A DNA stretch of 64,000 bases, taken from the NCBI GenBank assembly GCA_000017645.1, contig CP000781.1, positions 186,001 through 250,000 on the forward strand, read 5' to 3'. Origin of the DNA: Xanthobacter autotrophicus Py2 (GTDB lineage Bacteria > Pseudomonadota > Alphaproteobacteria > Rhizobiales > Xanthobacteraceae). Shown here in pieces: positions 1-8,596 of the stretch. Made by a program: the position numbers and the translations under genes. The notes under the pieces are model-generated. The model was given only the letters and a program-made list of their open reading frames with translations. It was not told the DNA's origin and ran no database searches. Numbering within the stretch: position 1 is the stretch's first letter; each line of letters begins with the position of its first letter.

Positions 1-143
1 TTGGTGCCGCCCACTGCGAGCACGCCCTGCTTGAGGGCATAGAGCGGGCTGGTGCCGATATCGCCGAACACCACGCCGAGGGCGCCGATCTCGGCGGCGA
101 ACGGCAGGGGGCGTGTGCGGTCGCGGGAAAAGCTGAGGGCCAT
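1..143 (-). CDS. kup: Kup potassium uptake protein, N-terminal fragment
   Basis: Only the first 47 codons are present; the rest lies beyond the left edge. The start ATG is at 143 on the minus strand. The visible residues contain GALGVVFGDIGTSPLYALK, the hallmark of the first transmembrane segment of Kup/HAK/KUP proton-coupled K+ transporters of the inner membrane. A short polar lead (MALSFSRDRTRP) precedes it, as in other Kup proteins. Identification from this motif is firm; full length and neighbours on that side cannot be seen. Confidence 0.88.
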   Translation of the reverse strand, partial: MALSFSRDRTRPLPFAAEIGALGVVFGDIGTSPLYALKQGVLAVGGT

Positions 144-660
144 CGAGGGCGGTCGCCGCTCAGTGCCGCGCGTCGGGCAGGGGGGAGGGGCGGTGCCGGC
201 CGGCGAGGCTCTCGTCTGTGCCGCGATGCACAAAGGCGCCGCACGGCTCGCGCATCTGGAACTCCAAACTGCACAGTTCCACCCCGCACAGTGTCCTGTC
301 GCGCAGTGTCACGCCTCGCGACTGTCGCACGAAACCGTTCAAGGCAAGCCCCCGCGCGTTTCCCGTCCGTGGCACATGGGCAGAGATCCGGACCGTGCCA
401 CGCCCGTCCCGGGCCGAGGCCAGGGACCGAAAAGACGCCGCTCCGGAACCGTCCGGCTCTGCCCGCATGGGGCGGGTGCACCCAACACCTAGCTCCGTTC
501 GCGGGGGAAGACAATGCGCTGCCGCAAACCCTCCAATACCAACGGCTCCGGCCGATGACCGGGGCCGGGACGGCAGGCTCGTGCGCCGAACGGGCTTCAA
601 CCGGCGATCCGGCAACCGGGCTGCGGGCGCAGGTCCAGATCGCGAGAAACAGGTCCAGAT
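144..660. other. intergenic region, no supported gene
   Basis: About 520 bp separates the kup start from the ahcY terminator. Several open frames cross it on both strands, but their translations are Arg/Pro/Gly-rich, match nothing I recognise and lack convincing ribosome binding sites. A direct repeat AGGTCCAGATCGC occurs at 631-643 and 651-663. The kup promoter should lie just above 143, but I cannot place it. Confidence 0.5.
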
Positions 661-702
661 CGCCCTCAAAAACGAAGAACGCCGGCCCGAGGGCCGGCGT
701 TC
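661..702 (-). terminator. intrinsic terminator of ahcY
   Basis: An 11-bp perfect stem (GAACGCCGGCC at 677-687 with its complement at 692-702) closes a CGAG loop. Read on the minus strand it is followed by TTCGTTTTT. It lies about 45 bp past the ahcY stop codon. Confidence 0.85.
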
Positions 703-745
703 CGCTGGATCAGGGGTGGGGCGCGGAGGCGCCGCCGGATACTGT

Positions 746-2143
746 TCAGTAGCGGTAGTGCTCGCTCTTGAACGGGCCCTGCTGGGGCACGCCGATATAG
801 GCCGACTGCTGGTCGGTGAGCTTGGTGAGCTTCACCCCGATCTTCTCGAGGTGGAGCGAGGCCACCTTCTCGTCGAGGTGCTTGGGCAGGGTGTAGACTT
901 CCTTGGCGTACTGGCCGGGCTTGGTGAACAGCTCGATCTGCGCCAGCGTCTGGTTGGTGAACGACGCGCTCATCACGAAGCTCGGGTGGCCGGTGGCGTT
1001 GCCGAGGTTCACCAGGCGGCCTTCCGACAGCAGGATGATGCGCTTGCCGTCGGCGAACTCCACCTCGTCCACCTGCGGCTTCACATTGTGCCACTTCAGG
1101 TTCTTGAGGCCGGCCACCTGGATCTCGCTGTCGAAGTGGCCGATGTTGCAGACGATGGCGCGGTCCTTCATGGCCCGCATGTGATCCACCGTGATCACGT
1201 CCAGGTTACCGGTGGCGGTCACGAAGATGTCGGCGCGCTTGGCGGCGTCCTCCATGGTGGTGACCTCATAGCCTTCCATGGCGGCCTGGAGGGCGCAGAT
1301 GGGATCGACCTCCGACACCATCACCCGGCAGCCGGCATTGCGCAGGGAGGCGGCGGAGCCCTTGCCCACGTCGCCGAAGCCCGCGACCATGGCCACCTTG
1401 CCGGCCATCATCACGTCGGTGCCGCGGCGGATGCCGTCCACCAGCGACTCACGGCAGCCGTAGAGGTTGTCGAACTTGGACTTGGTGACGCTGTCGTTGA
1501 CGTTGATGGCGGGCCACAGCAGCGTGCCCTTCTTCTGCATCTCGTAGAGACGGTGCACGCCCGTGGTGGTCTCTTCGGTCACGCCGCGGATGGACTTGGC
1601 GAGCAGGGTGTACCAGCCGGGCTTGTGCTTCAGGCGGCGCTTGATGGCGGCGAAGAGGACTTCCTCCTCCTCGTTGGTGGCGCCGTCGAGGAAGGCGGTG
1701 TCGCCGTTCTCCGCGCGCAGGCCGAGGTGGACCAGCAGGGTGGCGTCGCCGCCGTCGTCCAGGATCATGTTCGGCGCGCCGCCGTCGGCCCACTCGAAGA
1801 TGCGGTGGGTGTATTCCCAGTATTCCTCCAGCGTCTCGCCCTTCACGGCGAAGACGGGGACGCCGGCGGCAGCGATGGCGGCCGCGGCATGGTCCTGGGT
1901 GGAGTAGATGTTGCAGGAGGCCCAGCGCACGTCGGCGCCCAGCGCCTTCAGCGTCTCGATGAGCACGCCGGTCTGGATGGTCATGTGCAGGGAGCCGGCG
2001 ATGCGGGCGCCCTTCAGCGGCTGGGACGGGCCGTATTCGGCGCGGGTGGCCATGAGGCCGGGCATTTCGATTTCGGCGATGTCCAGCTCCTTGCGACCCC
2101 AGTCCGCAAGGTTGATGTCCTTCACCACGTAATCGTTGCTCAT
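746..2143 (-). CDS. ahcY: S-adenosylhomocysteine hydrolase
   Basis: A 465-residue cytosolic enzyme that hydrolyses S-adenosylhomocysteine to adenosine and homocysteine, relieving product inhibition of methyltransferases. The start [10 protein letters not shown] at 2143 is chosen because GGAG lies just upstream and the length equals the family norm; a longer frame reaching 2329 would add about 62 uncharacteristic residues. Visible signatures are the substrate segment [17 protein letters not shown], the NAD+-binding AGFGDVGKG motif, and the C-terminal PFKSEHYRY, whose Lys and Tyr complete the NAD site of the neighbouring subunit in the tetramer. It is monocistronic, ends in a strong terminator and is divergent from carD. 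Confidence 0.97.
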   Translation of the reverse strand: MSNDYVVKDINLADWGRKELDIAEIEMPGLMATRAEYGPSQPLKGARIAGSLHMTIQTGVLIETLKALGADVRWASCNIYSTQDHAAAAIAAAGVPVFAVKGETLEEYWEYTHRIFEWADGGAPNMILDDGGDATLLVHLGLRAENGDTAFLDGATNEEEEVLFAAIKRRLKHKPGWYTLLAKSIRGVTEETTTGVHRLYEMQKKGTLLWPAINVNDSVTKSKFDNLYGCRESLVDGIRRGTDVMMAGKVAMVAGFGDVGKGSAASLRNAGCRVMVSEVDPICALQAAMEGYEVTTMEDAAKRADIFVTATGNLDVITVDHMRAMKDRAIVCNIGHFDSEIQVAGLKNLKWHNVKPQVDEVEFADGKRIILLSEGRLVNLGNATGHPSFVMSASFTNQTLAQIELFTKPGQYAKEVYTLPKHLDEKVASLHLEKIGVKLTKLTDQQSAYIGVPQQGPFKSEHYRY

Positions 2144-2686
2144 GGATTGCTCCGCTGGAATGCGCCGCGCCGCACGGGCGCAGGTCGGGATGGAGGCCTG
2201 TAGCACGGCGCCTCCCTTGGGGCAATAAGGATATAAAGAAATGCTTATATGCCAGAGGCCGACCTCGGAAAAGCCGCGTGGCGGCTCGCCTGCCAAGATG
2301 GCGGCCAAGTTGCCGCCTGCACCGGCCAAAGTAAGGTTGGCGACAGGCGCGCTTTGATTCCGACAAAAATTGTGATATACGTGACTTTACAGTCGATTGC
2401 TTCCACCAACCAGCCGCTTCGCGCCCGCACAGTGTTTGCGCAAATCCATGGGCGCATTCTCGGGAATACAGGGGCGAGAATCTGCGTGCCTGCCGACACT
2501 TACGGCGAGGCGCGGGGGCTGTCCATCGCCATCGACTGGCAGAGCGGGTTGGCGGGCGTTCCGGCCGCGACCCAAGTCCGCAGCGCCAGGGTGCGCGCCG
2601 TCCCGGTACCGGACCGGCCGGCCTCCGCGCCAACAGGTTCGGCCCCAGGCTTCATGTCCTTGGGCCGGATCAGGAGTGTCAAGAGC
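2144..2686. other. divergent ahcY/carD control region
   Basis: This 543-bp gap contains the ahcY leader, an AT-rich inverted repeat at 2231-2250 and a possible carD promoter: TTGATT at 2353-2358 and TATACG at 2375-2380, 16 bp apart. The open frame running upstream of carD from 2249 lacks a ribosome binding site and a coding-like composition, so I treat it as leader. Confidence 0.45.
2231..2250. promoter_or_regulatory. candidate operator of ahcY (SahR-like)
   Basis: ATATAAAGAAATGCTTATAT forms an inverted repeat ATATAA-N8-TTATAT about 90 bp upstream of the ahcY start. ArsR-family regulators such as SahR bind AT-rich palindromes at ahcY in several proteobacteria, so this is a plausible site. 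No regulator gene is adjacent, so the assignment is inference. Confidence 0.4.
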
Positions 2687-3274
2687 ATGTCGGCAAAGAA
2701 GAACGCGCAGACCCGTCTCGGCTTCAAGACGGGTGAGCACATTGTTTACCCGTCCCACGGCGTGGGCCGCATCATGGCCATCGAGGAACAGGAAGTCGCC
2801 GGTTTCAAGCTCGAACTCTTCGTGATCTCGTTTGAAAAGGACAAGATGACGCTGCGGGTGCCCGTGCCCAAGATCGCCACGGTCGGCATGCGCAAGCTCT
2901 CCGAAACCAATATCGTCGACAAGTCGCTGGAAACTCTTCAGGGTCGCGCCCGCGTGAAGCGCACCATGTGGAGCCGCCGCGCCCAGGAATACGAAGCCAA
3001 GATCAATTCGGGCGACCTCGTTGCCATCTCCGAAGTGGTGCGTGACCTGTATCGCTCCGACGCCCAGCCCGAGCAGTCCTATTCCGAGCGCCAGCTTTAT
3101 GAAGCCGCTCTGGACCGTATGGCCCGCGAGCTTTCGGCGGTGAACAACATCACCGAGACCGAGGCGGTGAAGCTCATCGAGCAGAACCTGCTCAAGGGTC
3201 CGCGCCGCGGCACGGCGAAGGTGGTGGAAGAGGCCGACCTCGACGCCGAGATCGAGACCGACGAGGCGGCGTGA
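2687..3274 (+). CDS. carD: CarD-family transcriptional regulator
   Basis: A 195-residue CarD/CdnL-type protein that binds the RNA polymerase beta subunit and stabilises open complexes. The start MSAKKNAQTRLGFKTGEHIV is supported by GGAG at 2673-2676. The N-terminal RNAP-interaction fold (about residues 10-75) includes HIVYPSHGVGRI; the C-terminal helical DNA-binding part has RVKRTMWSRRAQEYEAKI and a conserved Ser-Glu-rich tail. Length and motifs match rhizobial CarD. It is monocistronic, with a strong terminator 44 bp downstream. Confidence 0.92.
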   Translation: MSAKKNAQTRLGFKTGEHIVYPSHGVGRIMAIEEQEVAGFKLELFVISFEKDKMTLRVPVPKIATVGMRKLSETNIVDKSLETLQGRARVKRTMWSRRAQEYEAKINSGDLVAISEVVRDLYRSDAQPEQSYSERQLYEAALDRMARELSAVNNITETEAVKLIEQNLLKGPRRGTAKVVEEADLDAEIETDEAA

Positions 3275-3317
3275 TCTTCGTCGCCTGATCCCGTTTCCAA
3301 GGTCCTGTTTCCAAGTC

Positions 3318-3349
3318 AAAGACCCGGCTCCGGCCGGGTCTTTCTTTTT
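3318..3349 (+). terminator. intrinsic terminator of carD
   Basis: An 11-bp stem (AAAGACCCGGC / GCCGGGTCTTT) with a TCCG loop is followed by CTTTTTG. It is the expected end of the carD transcript. Confidence 0.88.
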
Positions 3350-3595
3350 GGGCGGTCTTCCCGGGGGGCGCTCACAACCCTGCCATGCGTGCGCACGGCG
3401 CGGGACAGCCATGTGCCACCGTCATGTGTGCTGTTCCGGGCGGGCAATTCCTCTTGCCGATGCGCTGGGCGGATCAGGGCAGAGGGGCTGCGTCCGTGCC
3501 TGTCCGGTGGCGACACCGAACATTCCGCGCGCCCCGGTGGAACCCGACGGCGTCTGCCGCGTTTGTCCGCATGGGGTTGGCTTGGAGAAGCGATC

Positions 3596-3787
3596 ATGTC
3601 CAATCGTGACCAGGATCAGCGCAACACCCAGAACCAGAACCCGAACCAGAACGAGAAAGGCCGCGAAGGCCAGGGCAAGGACAAGGGCCAGCAGCAGCAG
3701 GCCCAGATGCCCGGCCAGAAGGGTGGCCAGCAGCAGGGAGGCCAACGGAACGAGAATCAACGGGACGAGCGGCGCGACCAGCGCTAG
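3596..3787 (+). CDS. small Gln/Asn-rich hydrophilic protein
   Basis: A 63-residue low-complexity protein made almost entirely of Gln, Asn, Lys, Arg, Glu, Asp and Gly, beginning MSNRDQDQRNTQNQ. GGAG at 3583-3586 supports ATG 3596, and a strong terminator follows, which argues for a real transcript. It has no membrane segment or signal peptide and should be intrinsically disordered and cytosolic. Similar short Q/N-rich proteins recur in Hyphomicrobiales without a known role. A longer in-frame extension back to 3389 is Cys/Arg-rich and unlikely to be translated. Confidence 0.6.
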   Translation: MSNRDQDQRNTQNQNPNQNEKGREGQGKDKGQQQQAQMPGQKGGQQQGGQRNENQRDERRDQR

Positions 3788-3870
3788 GGCCGGATCGGAG
3801 CAGGCGCTATAGCCTGATCCCTGAAGCCGTCTCTCAGCTCGGCAATATGCCCGAAGACAGAGCCGAAGCC

Positions 3871-3910
3871 GCCGGCTGCCCTCTCCCCGGGGGGCAGCCG
3901 GTTTTATTTT
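3871..3910 (+). terminator. intrinsic terminator
   Basis: CCGGCTGCC (3872-3880) pairs with GGCAGCCGG (3893-3901), followed by TTTTATTTT. It ends the small Q/N-rich gene and may also act on the converging gamma-glutamyltransferase transcript. Confidence 0.8.
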
Positions 3911-3945
3911 GGCCTCCCGGGTGGTCGCGGGCGCCTTGCGGCGCC

Positions 3946-5556
3946 CTACACCCCCGCCGCGCCGCCGTCCGAGCGCGGGTCGTGCGCGCCCTCCATGCGT
4001 CCGCCAGGATGCAGCACCACCGCCCCCGCGTGCCCCATGGTGTCGCTGTAGGCTTCCGGAACCAGCGCCAGGTCGTGCCCCACCAGCTTCAGGCGCTCCA
4101 CCACCTCGTCGTCGAAGCGCGGCTCCAGTCGCAGCCGGGTCTCCACATCGCCCCAGGTGCGGCCCAGCAGCCAGCGCGGCCGGGCGATGGCCTCTCCCAG
4201 CGGCACGTCGAACAGCACGTGGCGGCTGAAGATGGCGGACTGGGTCTGCGGCTGGCCTTCCCCGCCCATGGTGCCATAAGCCATCACCCGCCCGTCGGCG
4301 AGCACCGCCAGCGCCGGGTTCAGGGTATGGAACGGCCGCCGGCCGGGCTTCAGCGGATTGAGCGCGCCCGGCTCCAGCGAGAAGCTGGCGCCGCGATTCT
4401 GCATCAGCACACCGGTGGAAGGCAGCACGCAGCCCGAGCCGAACTCGAAGAAGATGGACTGGATGTAGGACACCACCAGCCCGGACTTGTCCGTCGCGCC
4501 GAGCCACACCGTGTCGCCGCCGGCCTTGGCCTGCGGCCAGGGGAGGGCGCGGCCCATCTCGATGCCGTCAGCCCGTTTGGCGATGGCCTCGGGGGTGAGC
4601 AGGGCGGCAAGGTCGTGGGTGAGGTGATCATAGTCGCACACCACCTTGTCGCGCACCATGAAGGCGCGTTTGGTGGCCTCGATGAGGCCGTGCACGTGCT
4701 CGAAGCTGTCGCCGCGCTTTACCTTCAGCCGGTCGAACAGCGCGAGGATGAGCAGGGAGGCCAGCCCCTGGGTGGGCGGCGGGGCGTTGAACAGCCGGCC
4801 GACGCCGATGTCCACGGACAGCGGCGGGCGCTCCACCGCCGCATAGCGCTTGAGATCCTCCCGGGTGACCGGGCTGCCGATGCGCTCGAGGTCGGTCCCG
4901 ATCTCGCGGCCCACGTCGCCGCGATAGAAATCGGCGAGGCCGGCGCGAGCGAGATGGTCCAGCGTATCGGCGAGGCGCTGCTGGCGCTGGAGCGTTCCCG
5001 CCTGCGGCACCGCCCGGTCCGCGGTGAGGAAGGCGGCGGCGAAGCCGGGCGCGTCTTCCAGTTCGGCCTTCTTCTGCGCCGTGAGGGCGGCCTGCGAGCG
5101 CGAGACGGCCACGCCCTCGCGGGCATGACGGACGGCGGGCTCCAGAAGCCTCTTGAGTGTCATGCGGCCGCCATGGACCGCGGCGGCCTCAAGGGCGAGG
5201 CGCCAGCCATCCACCGCGCCGGGCACGGTGACGGCGGCCAGCGGCCCCCGGGTGGGCACCGCCCCGAGGCCGACCTCATGGTAGAAGGGAATGGTGGCGC
5301 GGGCTCCGGCGAAGCCGCAGGCCTCGATGTAGCGCACCCGTCCGGAGGGCTCGCGGATGAGCCAGAAGCCGTCGCCGCCCACATGGTTCATGTGCGGATA
5401 GACCACGGCGATGGCGGCGGCTGCCGCCACCATGGCCTCGATGGCGTTGCCGCCCTCGGCCAGCACCTCGCGTCCCGCCTCCGCCGCCAGCTGGTGCGGG
5501 GCGGCGACCATGCCCCCCATGGCGTGAAGGCTCTCGTGGGCTTCGGCCGGCAGCAT
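3946..5556 (-). CDS. gamma-glutamyltransferase family protein
   Basis: A 536-residue Ntn-hydrolase of the gamma-glutamyltranspeptidase family, which cleaves the gamma-glutamyl bond of glutathione and related compounds after self-processing into large and small subunits. The N-terminal part carries AAAAIAVVYPHMNHVGGDGF, typical of the large subunit. The predicted processing/nucleophile Thr is about T349 in GGDTVWLGATD, with the small subunit continuing FFEFGSGCVLPSTG. Start at 5556 is preceded by GAGAAGGAGACC. No signal peptide is seen, unlike periplasmic E. coli Ggt, so it may be a cytoplasmic YwrD-type member. The substrate is unknown. Confidence 0.88.
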   Translation of the reverse strand: MLPAEAHESLHAMGGMVAAPHQLAAEAGREVLAEGGNAIEAMVAAAAAIAVVYPHMNHVGGDGFWLIREPSGRVRYIEACGFAGARATIPFYHEVGLGAVPTRGPLAAVTVPGAVDGWRLALEAAAVHGGRMTLKRLLEPAVRHAREGVAVSRSQAALTAQKKAELEDAPGFAAAFLTADRAVPQAGTLQRQQRLADTLDHLARAGLADFYRGDVGREIGTDLERIGSPVTREDLKRYAAVERPPLSVDIGVGRLFNAPPPTQGLASLLILALFDRLKVKRGDSFEHVHGLIEATKRAFMVRDKVVCDYDHLTHDLAALLTPEAIAKRADGIEMGRALPWPQAKAGGDTVWLGATDKSGLVVSYIQSIFFEFGSGCVLPSTGVLMQNRGASFSLEPGALNPLKPGRRPFHTLNPALAVLADGRVMAYGTMGGEGQPQTQSAIFSRHVLFDVPLGEAIARPRWLLGRTWGDVETRLRLEPRFDDEVVERLKLVGHDLALVPEAYSDTMGHAGAVVLHPGGRMEGAHDPRSDGGAAGV

Positions 5557-5769
5557 GCAAGGTCTCCTTCTCGGCGTTCCGGCGGGTCGGACTTGACCCG
5601 GCGGCGCGCGCGTCGCAGTTTCCCGACCCGTTCAGGACCAAGGCCTTCGGCATGAGCCGTGGCGTGGCGGGCGAGTCAGGCTCGATGGCTTAGGTATCAT
5701 GGACCTGAGGAATTTTGAGCCAGAGGTATAATCAGCGGCAGGCCTCGGTCGAAGCCGCGGGAGACGAAA

Positions 5770-6027
5770 ATGGCGGGTTCGCAGGAAGCGGGTTCCAAGG
5801 TGGCGCGGCACGGCGGTAATCTCTTCACGGTCTTGAGCGCCACCGCGCTCATCGCCACCGAGGCCTTCGCCACGGCTGTCGCTGCCGGCTGGGCGCTGGC
5901 GGGCCTGCTCAACCTGGGCGATGTGGGCGAATACGCCCTGATGGGCCTGTTTTCGCTGGCTGCCGCCTATGTGAGTTTCGTTTATTTCCGCCGCGCCGTG
6001 CGCGTGGAAGCCTCTCTCGTCGTCTGA
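5770..6027 (+). CDS. small two-helix membrane protein
   Basis: An 85-residue hypothetical protein. After a short polar lead (MAGSQEAGSKVARHGGN) come two hydrophobic stretches, about residues 18-48 and 55-73, ending with a basic YFRRAVRVE tail, so it is probably an inner-membrane protein with both ends in the cytosol. GGGAG sits just before ATG 5770. It converges with the nitroreductase gene across only 6 bp. Function unknown. Confidence 0.65.
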   Translation: MAGSQEAGSKVARHGGNLFTVLSATALIATEAFATAVAAGWALAGLLNLGDVGEYALMGLFSLAAAYVSFVYFRRAVRVEASLVV

Positions 6028-6033
6028 AATACC

Positions 6034-6687
6034 TCAGGGCGCCGGCCGCCAGCGCGTGACGATCTGGTCGAGCGGGGGGCGGGGCCGGTCTTCGGCCTGG
6101 GCTGCCGGCCGGCCGATATGGAGGAAGCCGGCCACCTGTTCCGTCGCCGCGACGCCGAGCAGGGCCGCGGCGTCCGGATCGCGACCGGGCCATTTCAGCA
6201 GCCACAAGGCGGAAAAGCCCATGGCGGTGGCCGCGACCACCAGATTCATTGCGGCGGCGCCCGCGGACAACACCTGATTGAACTGCGGAATCTTGGCCGC
6301 GGGATCGGTGCGGCTCACCACGATCACCGTCACCGGGGCGCGCAGCAGGTAGTCGCGCCACATATGGGCCTTCTCCGGCGCAAGCCCGGGGTTCTGCGCG
6401 GCATAGAGCGCGTCCAGAAGGTCGCCGGCAGCGGCGCGCGCCTCCCCTTCAAGCACGATGAAGCGCCACGGCACCAGCCGGCCATGGTCCGGCACCCGGG
6501 CGGCGATGGCGAGCATGCGGTCGAGCTCGACGGCGTTCGGACCCGGCTCCACCAACGCGCGCAGAGGCAGCGAGCGGCGCGTCTCCAGCAGCGCCAGCGT
6601 CTGCGGCGAGGGCTCGACCGCTATGGGCGCGAGCGGTGCCGTGGCGGGGCCGGTCTGGTGATGGTGGCGGGGAACCGATTGGGTCAT
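6034..6687 (-). CDS. nitroreductase family protein
   Basis: A 217-residue FMN-dependent nitroreductase-fold protein, likely using NAD(P)H. Typical segments are the N-terminal ETRRSLPLRAL (FMN phosphate binding), ARVPDHGRLVPWRFIV, and the C-terminal GFSALWLLKWPG and GFLHIGRP, resembling the YdjA/RutE-like branch. ATG 6687 is chosen because AGGACA precedes it and the upstream in-frame extension is Arg-rich and atypical. Substrate not predictable; monocistronic. Confidence 0.82.
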   Translation of the reverse strand: MTQSVPRHHHQTGPATAPLAPIAVEPSPQTLALLETRRSLPLRALVEPGPNAVELDRMLAIAARVPDHGRLVPWRFIVLEGEARAAAGDLLDALYAAQNPGLAPEKAHMWRDYLLRAPVTVIVVSRTDPAAKIPQFNQVLSAGAAAMNLVVAATAMGFSALWLLKWPGRDPDAAALLGVAATEQVAGFLHIGRPAAQAEDRPRPPLDQIVTRWRPAP

Positions 6688-7269
6688 GGGCTGTCCTGTC
6701 GGGGTGACCATCCGGGGCCGGAGCAAGCGCCGGTCGGCGCGCGCCGGCCTCCGATCGGATAACGCATCCTGTTTGAAGGAGTGTAGAGGCGGATTCGGCT
6801 GTTGCGCCAGAAACGTGCCGGCCGGGCCCGGCGCGCGGAGAAAAACACCGGCGCGCGACAATAGAAAGAGACAATAGAAATGGAGTTGTTCCACGCCCCC
6901 GACAGCGCGGAACCTCGTGCGGTCACGCTGCTTTTTCCAGGCAAACGCGCGCGCCGGCCGACCCGGGGGCAGGGTCCACGCCACCCCGCTCCACAGATGG
7001 GGCCTGGTCGCCCAACATTCATGTACCAAAGCGAGGCAGATGTGTTAGTCTGGTTGTTGGCCGGAGGAGTGCGCCCATTGTCATGGGTCCTGTTTCCGGC
7101 CTGTCCATTAGGCTGCGAGGCGAGACGCGGGTGGCTGGATTGAGCGTTGTGCGAAGGCGGATTTCAAGACGCCGGGAACGTGCAAGTTAAAGCATGAGAA
7201 ACGCATTTCATCCGGCAGTGGTGGATGGCCCTAAGCCAAAATTGGCGACTGACCTCAACGGAAATACAC
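6688..7269. other. intergenic region with likely cold-shock mRNA leader
   Basis: This 580-bp gap lies between the divergent nitroreductase and cold-shock genes. A tandem repeat GACAATAGAAA occurs at 6857-6867 and 6870-6880. Cold-shock mRNAs often have long structured leaders, so the stretch from about 7020 is probably leader. The small open frame at 6880-7143 has no recognisable product. Confidence 0.4.
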
Positions 7270-7950
7270 ATGAGCCGTAACCGAGACTTCCGAGAGCCGC
7301 GCCGCCGTGGCTTTGATGACGACTTTGCGCCGCCGCGTGATCGCGGCTTCGGAGGGGACCGTCCGTTTTCTTCGCCCAGCAGCAGCTTCAGCGCACCCGC
7401 CCCTTCCGGCCCGCCGATCGACGCTACCGTCAAGTGGTTCAACCCCGAGAAGGGCTTCGGCTTTGTCGAGCTCGCCGATGGCTCGGGTGACGTGTTCCTC
7501 CACGCGCGCGCCCTCGAGGCGGCCGGGCAGGAAAGCGTGCCTCCCGGCTCCAAGCTCTCGGTCCGCGTCGGCCAGGGCCAGAAGGGCCGCCAGGTGACCG
7601 AGGTCCTCGAGGTTGACACCTCCACGGCCGAGGCCGCGCCTGCGCGTCGCAGCTTCGGCGCCGGTCCCGGTGCTGGCGGCGGCTTCGGCGGCGCCCCCCG
7701 CGCCGGCGGCGCTGGCCCCCGTGCGGCCACCGGCCCCACCGAGGAGCGCGTCGGTACCGTGAAGTGGTACAACCCCGACAAGGGTTTTGGCTTCATCGCG
7801 GTGGAAGGCGGCGGCAAGGACGTGTTCGTGCACGTCACCGTCATCTCGCGTTCCGGCCTCACCGACCTGGCCGAAGGCCAGCGCGTGGTGGTGCAGGTGG
7901 GTCAGGGTCCCAAGGGTCCTGAAGCCCGCGGCATCGAGCTCGCCGACTGA
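7270..7950 (+). CDS. double cold-shock-domain protein
   Basis: A 226-residue protein with two cold-shock (OB-fold) domains that bind single-stranded RNA and act as RNA chaperones or antiterminators. An N-terminal Arg/Asp-rich tail leads into domain 1 (about residues 50-115), with RNP1 KGFGFVEL and RNP2 DVFLH. A Gly/Ala/Pro linker leads to domain 2 (about 160-226), with KGFGFIAV and DVFVH. Paired-domain CspA-like proteins are common in Hyphomicrobiales. The start at MSRNRDFREP matches the family; an upstream in-frame ATG at 7225 is possible but less likely. Confidence 0.9.
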   Translation: MSRNRDFREPRRRGFDDDFAPPRDRGFGGDRPFSSPSSSFSAPAPSGPPIDATVKWFNPEKGFGFVELADGSGDVFLHARALEAAGQESVPPGSKLSVRVGQGQKGRQVTEVLEVDTSTAEAAPARRSFGAGPGAGGGFGGAPRAGGAGPRAATGPTEERVGTVKWYNPDKGFGFIAVEGGGKDVFVHVTVISRSGLTDLAEGQRVVVQVGQGPKGPEARGIELAD

Positions 7951-7960
7951 TCATTCATCC

Positions 7961-7994
7961 TCCCGCCGTCCTTCGGGACGGCGGGATTGGATCC
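7961..7994 (+). terminator. terminator of the cold-shock gene
   Basis: TCCCGCCGTCC (7961-7971) pairs perfectly with GGACGGCGGGA (7976-7986) around a TTCG tetraloop. Only a weak T tract follows, so termination is likely but may be incomplete. Confidence 0.65.
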
Positions 7995-8055
7995 ACTGAA
8001 CGGGCGAGGCTTCCCGCTTCGCCTGTTTTTGGCATTTCTGGAGTTCAAGACAAAA

Positions 8056-8247
8056 ATGGCGCAACAGGCAGAGGCCGACCTTTCGAGCCTGCTCGATCGA
8101 CTCAAGGCGGCTCAACGAGACCTGGTACTGACCGCAGCTAAGAGCACCGCCCTTCCTTCCGACGGCATGCTGCGCAAGATTTCCGAGCTGGAAGGCGCCA
8201 TTGCCGCCACCGAGGCTCTCATCCAGGAAGAGGGCGACCGCCGCTGA
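8056..8247 (+). CDS. small hypothetical helical protein
   Basis: A 63-residue, soluble, probably all-helical protein beginning MAQQAEADLSSLLDRLKAAQ, with heptad-like Leu spacing suggesting a short coiled coil. GGAG at 8040-8043 is 12 nt before ATG 8056; another in-frame start at 7987 would add a hydrophobic lead, but its ribosome binding site is worse. Family not recognised. Confidence 0.5.
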   Translation: MAQQAEADLSSLLDRLKAAQRDLVLTAAKSTALPSDGMLRKISELEGAIAATEALIQEEGDRR

Positions 8248-8596
8248 GCGGACCCTCGCCCCGGCGCCCGGTCACCATCGCGTCCTGATCCGGCTTCGTC
8301 CGGTGCTGGAGCGCGTGGCTCACCATCATGCCGCGTGCGATCGAGCCTGAGGTCAGCCCCGACCCTGGGCGCAGGTCGTTTGCGAAACCTGGCCATGAGG
8401 TGGGGCGACCAACGCCGGCCACCTGGCGGCCCGACCTGCTCCGCGCGACTTCGTTCGCACACCGGTTTCACGCGCCTTTTCGCGTGGCTTTTTCGCGCGA
8501 CTTGGCCGCAGCCGTTCCTTGGCAGGCGCCGCTTGCCTGCCGGCGGTGCCGGGGTGTAAGGCTCGCGGCATCCTTCCTTTTCAGTCCGCCATTGCC
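8248..8596. other. intergenic region, no supported gene
   Basis: About 350 bp before the exonuclease III gene. Overlapping open frames here have no recognisable product. The nuclease frame itself is open back to 8519, so part of this stretch could be translated if an upstream start is used. Confidence 0.4.

Noticed and set aside
218..2203. Long plus-strand open frame of about 660 codons across ahcY
   Set aside because: It is antisense to a certain ahcY gene; in high-GC DNA the complementary frame often lacks stops, and its His/Val/Gly-rich translation matches nothing.
2144..2686. SAM/SAH riboswitch upstream of ahcY
   Set aside because: I could not recognise the conserved core of SAM-II or SAH riboswitches; only the palindrome at 2231-2250 stands out.
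3847..5655. Plus-strand frame of about 600 codons
   Set aside because: Antisense to the gamma-glutamyltransferase gene; Ala/Gly/His-rich composition only.
6880..7143. 87-codon frame before the cold-shock gene
   Set aside because: No ribosome binding site, no recognisable domain and a Pro/Arg-rich composition; more likely leader sequence.
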